A stretch of 64,000 nt of DNA from Streptomyces eurocidicus (lineage in GTDB: Bacteria; Actinomycetota; Actinomycetes; Streptomycetales; Streptomycetaceae). The notes under the pieces were generated by a model. It made no database searches, was not told the DNA's origin, and saw only the letters and a program-made list of their open reading frames with translations. The DNA is taken from positions 868,001 to 932,000 of the forward strand of contig NZ_LGUI01000003.1 in assembly GCF_002891295.1 (NCBI RefSeq). The letters run 5' to 3'. The translations under genes and the position numbers were made by a program. Shown here in pieces: positions 15,231 through 22,996 of this stretch (within the stretch, counting starts at the first letter, position 1; the number at the start of each line of letters is the position of its first letter).

Positions 15231-16097
15231 ATGCCGCAGGAGTCCGCCCAGGAGCTCAAGGTCACCGCTGAGGAAGTGGGCGACTGGTACGACCAGTTCG
15301 GCGACATCTACCACCAGACCCTGGGCGAGAGCGTGCACTGCGGGCTGTGGTTCCCGCCGGACGAGCCCCACCCCACGAGCATGGACCTGGTCGACCTGTC
15401 GTCCCGGGCCCAGGACCGCTACACCGACTACCTCATCAGGACCCTGGACCCCCGGCCGGGCGACCACGTCCTCGACATCGGCTGCGGAACGGGCCGTTCG
15501 GCCCTCAAGTTGGTCCAGCAGCGCGACGCCAGGGTCACCGGCGTCGCCATCAGCAAGGAGCAGATAGCCCGCGCCAACCGCCTGGCGAACGAACACGGCC
15601 TGACCGACCGCCTCACCTTCGAGCACGCGGACGCCATGGCGCTGCCGTACGAGGACGGGACGTTCGACCGCGCCTGGGCGGTGGAGAGCATCTGTCACAT
15701 GGACCGTGCCAAGGCCCTCCAGGAGGCGTGGCGCGTGCTGCGCCCCGGCGGGGACCTCATGGTCCTGGAGTCGGTCGTCACCGGCGAGCTGACCGAGGAG
15801 GACGTGGCCGTCTTCCAGGGCATGCTGGCGGCCAACCTCCCGCCGACCCTGCCGGAGTTCTTCGGCCTGGCCGGCGACGCGGGCTTCGAGACCCTGGAGC
15901 TGAAGGACCTGTCGGCCAACCTGGCGATGACCATGAACGTGATGGCCCTGGTCTGCCACGACCGCAAGGAGGAGTTCACGGAGCGGTTCGGCGCGGAATT
16001 CATGGAGGGCGTGATCCAGGGGCTGCCGAGGGCCCGTGAGGTGGTGGCGCGGAAGACCCGCTTCTTCCTGGTGCTGCTGCGGAAGCCGCTGGCCTGA
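15231..16097 (+). CDS. SAM-dependent class I methyltransferase
   Basis: 288 residues with SD AGGAG. The N-terminus [20 protein letters not shown] precedes the Rossmann core: motif [13 protein letters not shown] at about residues 81-92, an acidic residue near the end of strand 2, [13 protein letters not shown], and [11 protein letters not shown]. This is the ubiE/geranyl-diphosphate and macrolide C/O-methyltransferase type used on small lipophilic substrates. The substrate cannot be told from sequence. It is monocistronic, with a 187-bp upstream gap and a terminator hairpin just after the stop. Confidence 0.8.
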   Translation: MPQESAQELKVTAEEVGDWYDQFGDIYHQTLGESVHCGLWFPPDEPHPTSMDLVDLSSRAQDRYTDYLIRTLDPRPGDHVLDIGCGTGRSALKLVQQRDARVTGVAISKEQIARANRLANEHGLTDRLTFEHADAMALPYEDGTFDRAWAVESICHMDRAKALQEAWRVLRPGGDLMVLESVVTGELTEEDVAVFQGMLAANLPPTLPEFFGLAGDAGFETLELKDLSANLAMTMNVMALVCHDRKEEFTERFGAEFMEGVIQGLPRAREVVARKTRFFLVLLRKPLA

Positions 16098-16103
16098 GGC
16101 ACC

Positions 16104-16126
16104 CGGGGGCCGGGCGACGGCCCCCG
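16104..16126. terminator. Bidirectional hairpin between convergent genes
   Basis: CGGGGGCC (16104-16111) and GGCCCCCG (16119-16126) form a perfect 8-bp stem with a 7-nt loop, placed between the methyltransferase stop and the stop of the opposing membrane-protein gene. Confidence 0.65.
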
Positions 16127-16129
16127 TCC

Positions 16130-17353
16130 TCACGCCAGCAGGCGGAGGATCCGCCGCAGTTGGTACGGCTCCGTGGCGACGCACAGCCGCTCGGAGCCGC
16201 CGTCCAGCGGCTCCAGCTCGGCCACCTGCCAGCGCCGCCGGTCCGTCCGCTTGCCGTCGTCGTCGACGGTCGGGTGCAGGCGCCGGAGCCCGGTGAGGCG
16301 GTACTCCTCCAGGGGAACGCGCTTCGCCAGCTTGCCCATGTGGCCGGAGGGGGCGGCGTAGAGGGAGCCGTTCTCCAGGCCGAGGATCGTCACCGGGGAG
16401 TGCCGGGCGGAGTAGCGGGTGTCGCCCGGGAGCGCGCCGGGGAACTCGACGCGGTGCCCCTCGGCGATCCTGGCCTCCTCCGAGACCGTGTCGTGCCGCT
16501 TCCAGGGCAGCAGGGCGCCGTGCTCCCCGAAGAGCCGGTCGAGGCGGGGCGAGTGGCGCGCGGGGTCCTCGCCGAGGCGGGTGGCCTGCCGGTGGCGGTA
16601 GACGGCGTTGCCGGCGGCCCGCAGGGTGAAGACGGCGCCGAGCGGCCAGAGCACGGCGGTCGTGTACATCGGCAGGCCGAGCACGTCGGTCACCGGCCAG
16701 GGCAGGAGGATCCAGCAGCCCGCGGTGACGGCGACGGGCCGCAGCACGTCGTTGCCGCTGCCGGGGGTGCAGCCGTCGCGCTTCCGCACGGCCAGCCCGA
16801 AGCCCCCGTAGAGCAGGCAGATGACGCCGCCGGCCAGTCCGGCCGGCGCGGCGGTGCCGTAGGCGAGGCCGTCGATCCTTACGGTGCCGACCCTCAGCCG
16901 TTCGTCCCCGACGGCCATGGTGACGACGTCGCCGCGCCATACGGAGACGGTGGCGTGGTCGCCGGGCCGCCATCTCTTGGCGGCGGCGTCGTCCTCGCCG
17001 CGGTAGAACACCTTGCCGTCCGGCAGGGCGAAGTCGGAGAACCGGACCCAGCTCGAATCGTTCTTCCGCGCACTGGGATGCACTTCGGCGACGGTGGCGG
17101 GATACGCCCGTACGCACTCCTCGCCGGACCGGTGCCCCGTGCCCTCGGCGCACGCCGGAGCGGCACGGAATTCCTCCGTCCGGTCGATGGCCGCGGGCAG
17201 CCGGGCGAGGAACCACGCGCCGACGCCCAGCAGCACGCACCCGGCGACCAGGAGGAACGCGGAGAACGCGCGCTGCAACCCCCCGTGGGCGTGCCACGCC
17301 GTACGACCCTTGAGCTCCGGGTACACCGCCTCACCGGGGCAGAAACTCTTCAT
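16130..17353 (-). CDS. Membrane protein of unknown function
   Basis: 407 residues from the ATG at 17353; a GTG at 17374 in the same frame is possible and neither has a strong SD. One helix near residues 30-50 (FLLVAGCVLLGVGAWFLARL) is followed by an exported region with two Cys (ACAEGTGHRSGEEC) and a beta-rich segment somewhat like DUF3592. Three or four more helices lie between about 165 and 255. The last ~150 residues are soluble. No catalytic motif was recognised. It converges with the methyltransferase gene. Confidence 0.55.
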   Translation of the reverse strand: MKSFCPGEAVYPELKGRTAWHAHGGLQRAFSAFLLVAGCVLLGVGAWFLARLPAAIDRTEEFRAAPACAEGTGHRSGEECVRAYPATVAEVHPSARKNDSSWVRFSDFALPDGKVFYRGEDDAAAKRWRPGDHATVSVWRGDVVTMAVGDERLRVGTVRIDGLAYGTAAPAGLAGGVICLLYGGFGLAVRKRDGCTPGSGNDVLRPVAVTAGCWILLPWPVTDVLGLPMYTTAVLWPLGAVFTLRAAGNAVYRHRQATRLGEDPARHSPRLDRLFGEHGALLPWKRHDTVSEEARIAEGHRVEFPGALPGDTRYSARHSPVTILGLENGSLYAAPSGHMGKLAKRVPLEEYRLTGLRRLHPTVDDDGKRTDRRRWQVAELEPLDGGSERLCVATEPYQLRRILRLLA

Positions 17354-17437
17354 GATCAAGAGCCTAGGCGGCACGCCCGGTTCCGGGAATGCTCATCGGG
17401 TCACATCCGGCCGGGCGGGCCCCGGAGGGGCGCGGAG

Positions 17438-17473
17438 GACCGCCTGGACCGCCTAGACCGCCTGGACCTCCTA
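17438..17473. repeat. Four 9-bp tandem repeats overlapping a stop codon
   Basis: GACCGCCTG, GACCGCCTA, GACCGCCTG and GACCTCCTA are contiguous; the last includes the TAG stop (minus strand) of the DUF4242 gene. Because the unit is 9 bp, extra in-frame TAG codons recur downstream. Confidence 0.7.
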
Positions 17474-17719
17474 GACCGACAGTGGGACGGGGTGGATCTC
17501 CTCGACCGGGTGGCCCGCCCTCTCGTGCACCTTCCTGACCGCCTCCGCCGAGGGCGCCTCGGACAGGCAGTAGACGGTCCCGGACCGGGGGTCCGCCCAC
17601 GCCCGCTCGAAATGCACCTTCTCCGTGGCCTCGATCGCCAGGTCGGCGCGGTGCGCCGCCGACAACTGCTCGGCCGTGATGCCCTGCATCCCATGGTGGA
17701 CGTCCATGAACTTGGCCAT
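17471..17719 (-). CDS. DUF4242 family (SCO4226-type) nickel-binding protein
   Basis: 82 residues; the ATG at 17719 is chosen because GGAGGT lies 8 nt upstream. MAKFMDVHHGMQGIT with its His pair, and the later EKVHFERAWADPRSGTVYCL segment, match the DUF4242 ferredoxin-like family in which a Streptomyces member binds nickel. The Cys and His residues are the likely ligands. The metal role is from family knowledge, not shown here. Confidence 0.8.
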   Translation of the reverse strand: MAKFMDVHHGMQGITAEQLSAAHRADLAIEATEKVHFERAWADPRSGTVYCLSEAPSAEAVRKVHERAGHPVEEIHPVPLSV

Positions 17720-17840
17720 CGCCCGACACCTCCGGTGGATCGCCGCCGAGCCCCGCGTACGGGGCCTCACGTCCATCCTCCGCCCGCGCGTCCCCGGACG
17801 CGACCGCGTCGGCAGGAGGGAAGGGCGGAGCCGACGCCAA

Positions 17841-17867
17841 GAGGCCCAGGTCGGCGACCTGGGCCTC
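17841..17867. terminator. Perfect 12-bp hairpin after DUF4232 gene
   Basis: GAGGCCCAGGTC and GACCTGGGCCTC flank a GGC loop. It lies 43 bp past the stop of the minus-strand DUF4232 gene and would end its transcript before the DUF4242 gene. Confidence 0.7.
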
Positions 17868-17909
17868 GTCACGGAGCGGGGACGGCGGGAACACCGCCGG
17901 ACCCGGCCG

Positions 17910-18437
17910 TCACCACACCAGGGCGTCGGCGGCGTCCGCCTGCCAGTAGGTGACGGCGGCGCTGTCGTCGATCCAGGTGTTCTTCGGGAGGGCCAGCGTG
18001 TCGGGACCGCCTTCGGAGCCCTCGCCGCGGTCGAGGAAGACGTGCAGGGTACGGACGTGACGCCCGTTCTCCCCGGAGCCGTCGGCGGACGACAGCACGA
18101 TGCCCGCGTAGGCGGACTCGCCCGGCTTGAGCGTCACGACCGCCTGCGGCTTGGAGTCCTCGATCGCACGGGCGCCGACGTACGTGTCGTCGTCGAAGGC
18201 CAGGAGCGGGGTCTTGAGGAGGTTGCAGGACTTGGCGCCGGTGTTGGTGACGGTCAGCAGCTGGTGGTTGATCGGGCGGCTCACGTTCCGCACGGTGAAG
18301 TCGGCGGCGGAGGTGGAGCAGAGCGCCGTGACCCGGCCGTGGTCCGCCTGCGGGGCGGCCTGGGCGGGAACGGCCGCGGTCGCCAGAACGGCGGCGCCGG
18401 ACAGGGCGGCGGAGGCGATGAGACGGGCGAAGCGCAT
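17910..18437 (-). CDS. Secreted DUF4232 domain protein
   Basis: 175 residues with SD CAGGAG. A cleavable signal peptide (ASAALSGAAVLATAAVPAQAAP) ends near residue 28. The rest is DUF4232: RPINHQLLTVTNTG, SCNL, KPQAVVTLKPGESAYAG, SSADGSG, IDDSAAVTYW. The domain is a small beta sandwich of unknown function common in streptomycete exported proteins. It is clearly paralogous to the lipoprotein at 20403-21137, and the two flank a membrane-anchored regulator. Confidence 0.85.
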   Translation of the reverse strand: MRFARLIASAALSGAAVLATAAVPAQAAPQADHGRVTALCSTSAADFTVRNVSRPINHQLLTVTNTGAKSCNLLKTPLLAFDDDTYVGARAIEDSKPQAVVTLKPGESAYAGIVLSSADGSGENGRHVRTLHVFLDRGEGSEGGPDTLALPKNTWIDDSAAVTYWQADAADALVW

Positions 18438-18593
18438 GGGGCTCTCCTGATGAGACGTCAGCGAGTGGTGGTGGCCCCGGTGTTCCCCGAGGCATGACCA
18501 GAGCCTGCGGCGCCGCCCGTCCCGGCTTCAAGCCCTGCCCGGCCTTTTGGGACACCGGAACGGTTGCACATGGTCTGACCTGCGAAAACGTCA

Positions 18594-18628
18594 GCCCCTG
18601 GAACGTCCCGGTGGGACGCTCCAGGGGC
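18594..18628. terminator. Hairpin after XRE-membrane regulator gene
   Basis: GCCCCTGGA and TCCAGGGGC form the outer stem and CGTCCC/GGGACG an inner stem around a GGT loop. It is 10 bp beyond the regulator's stop on the minus strand. Confidence 0.65.
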
Positions 18629-18637
18629 CGCGGAAGG

Positions 18638-20197
18638 TCAGATCCGAGGCGTCGGCGACCAGCGGGTGTCCCCCGGCGGCTGCTGGTACGAGGGCCTGTC
18701 CGCGGAACCGCTGGTGCGGAAGGGCCTGCCCTGGTCGTCGATCCGGAGGATCCCGCGCCGGCCGCCGCTGGACCACTGCAATTCCAGGTGCCACCGCACG
18801 TCGTGCTGCCGGGCGGCGGCCTTGACGTAGAAGACCTCGGGGTCGGTGCGGCTCACCTTGTACGGGAAGGCGCGCTGACCGGCCACCGGGGTGAGCGCCG
18901 GCGACCCGGCGTCGAGGTCGACGCCGAAGGACCGCGTCGCCACGTCGCCGCCGCAGCCGACACCCGTGGAGTACGCGTTCCAGGCGAGCGGCGCGTCCGT
19001 GCCGTCCACCCGGACGTGCAGGTCTTCGAGCACGACCGTGTCCTTGCCCGCACCCTGCAAGGTGATCTTGATGAACTGGTCGTCGGCGCTGACGGCGCCG
19101 AGCTCGGACACCCAGGCGGGCGCGTCCTGCTCGATGGGGGGTTTCGGCATCTCGCCGGGGTCCCGGTTGACCAGGAAGCGCTGGGAGCAGAGGGTCTCGT
19201 AGGCGTACGGGCGGGTGTGGGCGGTCAGGGGGGCGTCGGTGCCGTCGGCGTCGGCCTTGTCGTCACGCTTGCCGTTGCTGTTGCTGTTGCCGTTGCCGTT
19301 GCCGTTGCCGCTCCCGCTCCCGTTCTCCTCGCCCCGCTCGCCGGAGGGGGAGGGCGACGCGGCGCCGTCCGGACCCGTGGGCGCGGAGGGCTTGCCGCTC
19401 TCCTTCTTCTTCCCGTTCTCAGGGGAGGTGGACGGCGTACCGGACGGGGCCGGTCCGGGCTGTCCGGGGTATCCGGGCTGTCCGGGCTTCCCGGGCCCGA
19501 CGGCCTTTCCGGAAGAGGAGGCTTCGGCGGACCGCTTGCGTCCGTCGTTGTCGCCGCCGCCTCCGGTGAGGCCGACGGCGAGCGCGGCGGAGCCCATCCC
19601 CATGACGCAGGCGGCGGCCACGGCGGCGAGGACGAACTTCCGGGGCCGGCGTTCCCGCTGCGGGCGGCCGTCCGGCGAGGCGGCCGTTCCCGCCGGGGGA
19701 CTCACGGGTGCCGGGCGAGGAGAATCGGCGTTCTCCTCGGGCGGGCCTTCCGTCTTCCCTTCCGCCTTCGCTTCGGGCTTCGCTTCCGTCGGGGCTATGG
19801 ATTCCTGCCGGGCGGCACCGGTCGGCGCGCTGTCGGGTGACGCCACGTCGGCGGAGTCGTGGCCGGCCGCTGCCCCGTCGACCACCGGCCCGTCGACCAC
19901 CGGAGCCCCGTCGACGGGACGCGCCCCCTCGACGGCCCCCTCGGCCGCCCCCTTACGGCCGCGCGTCGCGTCCGCGACGATCCACTGCCGGTGCACCTGT
20001 ATGAGCTCTTCCGGAGTGGCCTTGCACAGTCGGGCCAGCCGCTCCACCGGAGCGAACTCCGTCGGCACGGTGGACCCGTTGCAATACCGGTGCAGGGTCG
20101 ACGTGCTGACGTGCAGTCGCTTGGCCAGCACCCCGTAACTCAGGCCCGAGCGCTCCTTCAGCGCACGCAGCAGATCCGCGAGACCGCTTGCCTCCAC
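18638..20197 (-). CDS. Membrane-anchored XRE-family regulator with extracytoplasmic domain
   Basis: 519 residues from the GTG at 20197, which has GGAGG six nt upstream; ATGs at 20215 and 20239 are alternatives. Residues about 3-60 are an XRE-like helix-turn-helix (LADLLRALKERSGLSYGVLAKRLHVS, TSTLHRYCNG). A charged linker precedes one helix (FVLAAVAAACVMGMGSAALA) near residue 190. Then come a Pro/Gly-rich, Asn/Gly-repeat and Lys/Asp stretch and a ~190-residue exported domain with two Cys. This layout could relay an envelope signal to DNA. It lies between two DUF4232 genes. Target unknown. Confidence 0.75.
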   Translation of the reverse strand: MEASGLADLLRALKERSGLSYGVLAKRLHVSTSTLHRYCNGSTVPTEFAPVERLARLCKATPEELIQVHRQWIVADATRGRKGAAEGAVEGARPVDGAPVVDGPVVDGAAAGHDSADVASPDSAPTGAARQESIAPTEAKPEAKAEGKTEGPPEENADSPRPAPVSPPAGTAASPDGRPQRERRPRKFVLAAVAAACVMGMGSAALAVGLTGGGGDNDGRKRSAEASSSGKAVGPGKPGQPGYPGQPGPAPSGTPSTSPENGKKKESGKPSAPTGPDGAASPSPSGERGEENGSGSGNGNGNGNSNSNGKRDDKADADGTDAPLTAHTRPYAYETLCSQRFLVNRDPGEMPKPPIEQDAPAWVSELGAVSADDQFIKITLQGAGKDTVVLEDLHVRVDGTDAPLAWNAYSTGVGCGGDVATRSFGVDLDAGSPALTPVAGQRAFPYKVSRTDPEVFYVKAAARQHDVRWHLELQWSSGGRRGILRIDDQGRPFRTSGSADRPSYQQPPGDTRWSPTPRI

Positions 20198-20402
20198 GTC
20201 ACCCCTCCGTCCCATGTCCTCGTTCCAGAGAACATCCATTCCCCCAGGCCAGAGCCGGTACGAGCGTTCCGGCATCCCGAACTCGCCAGTTGTGCTGGCG
20301 CCCGGGACGAGGCGTCGCACAAGCTTTCGTCATCCAAGCACGCCGCTCCCGGATCCGGTTGAGCGGCGCTCCGCTGCCCACCCGTGAAGAAAGAGATCCG
20401 CC

Positions 20403-21137
20403 ATGCGCGCCTCCGTCCGCCGCCCCCGTCTGCTCGCCGCTGTCTCCGTCGCGATCGCCGCACTCGCCCTGACGGCGTGCGAGAACGGTGAGGGGACCCG
20501 TGAGGAGGGTGCCGCTTCCCAGCAGTCCGTACAGCCCGCCCGGTCCGGACAGGCGGCGCAGCCCTCGCAGTCGGCGGCGGCCCGGGGTGAGCAGGCCCCG
20601 AAGCCCGGTCATACGGCCGGTTCCGCGGCCGCCGGGGAGAAGGGGGCGGGCGGCGCGGGCACCGGCCGGAGCGGCAAGGCCGGTGGCTCCGCCGCGCCGG
20701 CCTCGGACGACGACGCGAACGCCCCGGAGAACCGGGTGGCCTGTACCGCCGACAACACCGAGATCATCGCCACGCCGGTCTCCCGCCCGCTGAACCACAT
20801 GCTGCTCACGATCACCAACACGGGCTCCAGGGCATGTGACCTGAAGGGCTACCCGATCGTGAAGTTCGAGGGCGCCCAGTCCGTCCCGCCGGTCATGGAG
20901 TCGACCAAGCCCCAGGCGGTCACCACGCTCCTCCCGGGGAAGAAGGGCTATGCGGGCGTGATCCTCTCCGCGGGCGACGGCAGCGGCGGCGAGGGCCGCA
21001 CGGCCCAGAGCCTGGAGATCGGTTTCGAGGGCGGCGACAAGATGGCCGAGGCGGCCCTCCAGGCGAAGGGCGTCCACATCGACGACTCGCTGCGCGTCAC
21101 GTACTGGGTGACCACGTCGGCGGACGCACTCTCCTGA
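20403..21137 (+). CDS. DUF4232 lipoprotein
   Basis: 244 residues. The N-terminus RRPRLLAAVSVAIAALALTAC ends in an LTAC lipobox, so it is predicted to be lipidated and surface-bound. A Gln/Ala/Gly-rich linker to about residue 105 precedes a DUF4232 domain: RPLNHMLLTITNTGSRACDL, KPQAVTTLLPGKKGYAG, SAGDGSG and IDDSLRVTYW. It is visibly paralogous to the minus-strand 17910-18437 protein, to which it adds the lipid anchor and linker. Function unknown. Confidence 0.85.
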   Translation: MRASVRRPRLLAAVSVAIAALALTACENGEGTREEGAASQQSVQPARSGQAAQPSQSAAARGEQAPKPGHTAGSAAAGEKGAGGAGTGRSGKAGGSAAPASDDDANAPENRVACTADNTEIIATPVSRPLNHMLLTITNTGSRACDLKGYPIVKFEGAQSVPPVMESTKPQAVTTLLPGKKGYAGVILSAGDGSGGEGRTAQSLEIGFEGGDKMAEAALQAKGVHIDDSLRVTYWVTTSADALS

Positions 21138-21194
21138 GCTCCGGGCGCCCGCACCACCCCGGAGAGCAAACTCGCACCACCCCGGAGAACGAAA

Positions 21195-21221
21195 AAGCCC
21201 CGGGCCGTCGGCCTGGGGCTT
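21195..21221. terminator. Bidirectional terminator between lipoprotein gene and tRNA-Gly
   Basis: AAGCCCCGGGCC and GGCCTGGGGCTT pair with one mismatch around a GTC loop, preceded by GAAAA and followed by TTC. It can end the plus-strand lipoprotein transcript and the minus-strand tRNA. Confidence 0.75.
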
Positions 21222-21223
21222 CA

Positions 21224-21297
21224 TGGAGCGGGTGACGAGAATCGAACTCGCGCTCTGAGCTTGGGAAGCTCATGTTCTACCATTAAACTACACCCGC
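21224..21297 (-). tRNA. tRNA-Gly (anticodon CCC)
   Basis: The minus strand folds as a cloverleaf: 7-bp acceptor stem GCGGGTG/CACCCGC, D-loop AGTTTAATGGTAGAAC, anticodon arm with loop TTCCCAA giving anticodon CCC for GGG codons, TTCGATTC T-loop, U discriminator and an encoded CCA end. It is 74 nt with CCA. tRNA genes are common integration sites, but no flanking repeat or integrase was seen. Confidence 0.93.
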
Positions 21298-21554
21298 GAG
21301 GACGCCCGTCCGGGCATCGCATCGTCGCACACTGTACCCCATCGAAGGCTCCCGGCGCACTGGTCGCGGGGGTCTTCTTGGCGTGGCTGGGATCCGTGGG
21401 GCGGGTGGGGATGCGGCCGTGGGCGGCGGGAGTTGGGGCGTACCGTGGGGTGGGGCGAGCCGCCGGGGGCTTCCGGGAGTGCCGCCTTCAAGCCCATCCC
21501 GTACATCCCCTAATGTGGCTTTTGTCTTTCACGTACATGGGGAAAGGGAGCTCG

Positions 21555-21722
21555 ATGGAGCGCACCGTCGTTCGTTGTGCCGAAGGGCACGTGTTCAGCA
21601 CCGCTTCGTTCCCGATGCAGCATCTCGGCCCCGGCCGGCTCGGTCCCGGGCGGCTGCTCCGCTGCCCGCGCTGCGCCCGGCTGCGGCACTCCGTCCCGGT
21701 GACCGGCGGCGAGAAGCGATAG
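21555..21722 (+). CDS. Small zinc-ribbon-like protein
   Basis: 55 residues with SD AAGGGAG before the ATG. CAEGH near the N-terminus and CPRC near the C-terminus give two Cys-containing knuckles, which could bind one zinc ion together with the His. The GPGRLGPGRLLRCPRC core is Arg/Gly rich, compatible with nucleic-acid binding. Small proteins of this pattern recur in streptomycetes without a known role. A TAATGT at 21511-21516 may be its -10 element. Confidence 0.6.
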   Translation: MERTVVRCAEGHVFSTASFPMQHLGPGRLGPGRLLRCPRCARLRHSVPVTGGEKR

Positions 21723-21758
21723 CGGCCGGCAGGGCCATGAGCAGGGAGTGATGGGCGG

Positions 21759-21790
21759 CGCGGGCCCGGTCCGATCGGACCGGGCCCGCG
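21759..21790. terminator. 32-bp perfect palindrome upstream of dcd
   Basis: The two 16-bp arms are perfect reverse complements meeting at A21774/T21775 and are followed by TTGT. It could terminate the small upstream gene or, as an uninterrupted palindrome with no loop, serve as an operator for dcd, whose start codon is 31 bp away. Confidence 0.6.
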
Positions 21791-21808
21791 TTGTCCGGCT
21801 TCTCCGCG

Positions 21809-21814
21809 TATCCT
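21809..21814 (+). promoter_or_regulatory. Candidate -10 element for leaderless dcd
   Basis: TATCCT lies 6 nt before the GTG start of dcd, and no Shine-Dalgarno sequence precedes that start. Transcription would begin at or within a base or two of the GTG. A convincing -35 hexamer at 16-18 nt is not visible. Confidence 0.45.
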
Positions 21815-21820
21815 CGACCC

Positions 21821-22396
21821 GTGCTTCTCTCAGACAAGGACATCCGGACCGAGATCGACGCCGGCCGGGTGCGTATCGACCCGTTCGACGAATCCATGGT
21901 GCAGCCGTCGAGCATCGATGTGCGCCTCGACCGCTACTTCCGGGTGTTCGAGAACCACCGGTACCCGCACATCGACCCCGCGGTCGAGCAGGCGGACCTC
22001 ACGCGTGAGGTGGTGCCGGAGGGCGACGAGGCTTTCATCCTGCACCCCGGTGAGTTCGTGCTCGCCTCGACGTACGAGGTCATCACGCTCCCCGACGACG
22101 TGGCCTCCCGCCTGGAGGGCAAGTCCAGCCTCGGCCGGCTCGGCCTGCTGACGCACTCCACGGCCGGCTTCATCGACCCGGGCTTCTCCGGGCACGTGAC
22201 GCTGGAGCTGTCGAACATGGCCACGCTGCCGATCAAGCTGTGGCCGGGGATGAAGATCGGGCAGCTGTGCATGTTCCGGCTGACCTCACCCGTCGAGCAT
22301 CCTTACGGGTCCGCGAAGCACGGTTCCCGCTACCAGGGCCAGCGCGGGCCGACGCCCTCGCGGTCCTTCCAGAACTTCCACCGCACGCAGGTCTGA
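21821..22396 (+). CDS. dcd: dCTP deaminase
   Basis: 191 residues, the usual length for Dcd, from the GTG at 21821. The protein converts dCTP to dUTP (in some actinobacteria on to dUMP) for thymidylate synthesis. Family motifs are clear: [50 protein letters not shown] with the catalytic Glu region, [14 protein letters not shown], and the C-terminal [14 protein letters not shown] lid over the nucleotide. The start is apparently leaderless. The phosphoribosyltransferase 29 bp downstream is probably co-transcribed, giving a small nucleotide-metabolism unit. Confidence 0.95.
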   Translation: MLLSDKDIRTEIDAGRVRIDPFDESMVQPSSIDVRLDRYFRVFENHRYPHIDPAVEQADLTREVVPEGDEAFILHPGEFVLASTYEVITLPDDVASRLEGKSSLGRLGLLTHSTAGFIDPGFSGHVTLELSNMATLPIKLWPGMKIGQLCMFRLTSPVEHPYGSAKHGSRYQGQRGPTPSRSFQNFHRTQV

Positions 22397-22425
22397 GCGA
22401 CCAGGGAACAAGGCGAAGAGCAACA

Positions 22426-22923
22426 GTGAGTGAGATCCGCGAGAACCTGACCTACCCGATCTTCGGGCAGGCCATCCGTGAGCTGGCGCAGACCATCGCG
22501 GACGACGGCTACGAGCCGGACATCATCCTCTCCATCGCGCGCGGCGGCGTCTTCGTCGCGGGCGGCCTGGCGTACGCGCTGGACTGCAAGAACATCCACC
22601 TCGTGAACGTGGAGTTCTACACCGGCGTCGGCACCACGCTGGAGATGCCGGTCATGCTCTCCCCCGTCCCGAACGCGATCGACTTCTCCAACAAGAAGGT
22701 CCTGATCGCCGACGACGTCGCCGACACGGGCAAGACGCTCAAGCTCGTCCACGACTTCTGCCTGGAGCACGTCGCCGAGGTGCGCAGCGCCGTGATCTAC
22801 GAGAAGAGCCACTCGCTCGTGAAGTGCGAGTACGTGTGGAAGAAGACCGACGAGTGGATCAACTTCCCGTGGAGCGTCGAGCCGCCGGTCGTCCGCCGCG
22901 AGGGCCAGGTCCTGGACGCCTGA
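22426..22923 (+). CDS. Phosphoribosyltransferase (hypoxanthine/xanthine type)
   Basis: 165 residues from a GTG. The PRPP-binding loop VLIADDVADTGKT is at about residues 89-101, and IILSIARGGVFVAGGLA is the first PRTase loop. The WINFPWSV hood segment matches short purine phosphoribosyltransferases that salvage xanthine, hypoxanthine or guanine. Position directly after dcd supports nucleotide salvage. The base specificity is not certain. A very strong terminator follows 16 bp after the stop. Confidence 0.8.
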   Translation: MSEIRENLTYPIFGQAIRELAQTIADDGYEPDIILSIARGGVFVAGGLAYALDCKNIHLVNVEFYTGVGTTLEMPVMLSPVPNAIDFSNKKVLIADDVADTGKTLKLVHDFCLEHVAEVRSAVIYEKSHSLVKCEYVWKKTDEWINFPWSVEPPVVRREGQVLDA

Positions 22924-22939
22924 GCGTCCGCTGACGTAC

Positions 22940-22980
22940 GAGAGGGCCCCGGCCGCGTTCTTCGCGGCCGGGGCCCTCTC
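22940..22980. terminator. Strong bidirectional terminator, 18-bp stem
   Basis: Two 18-bp perfectly complementary arms (22940-22957 and 22963-22980) enclose a TTCTT loop. It lies between the convergent phosphoribosyltransferase and Yip1-like genes. Confidence 0.85.
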
Positions 22981-22996
22981 GTGTGCGGAACGGGTC

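Noticed and set aside
21224..21297. Integrated element at the tRNA-Gly 3' end
   Set aside because: No direct repeat of the tRNA end, integrase or excisionase was seen on either side.
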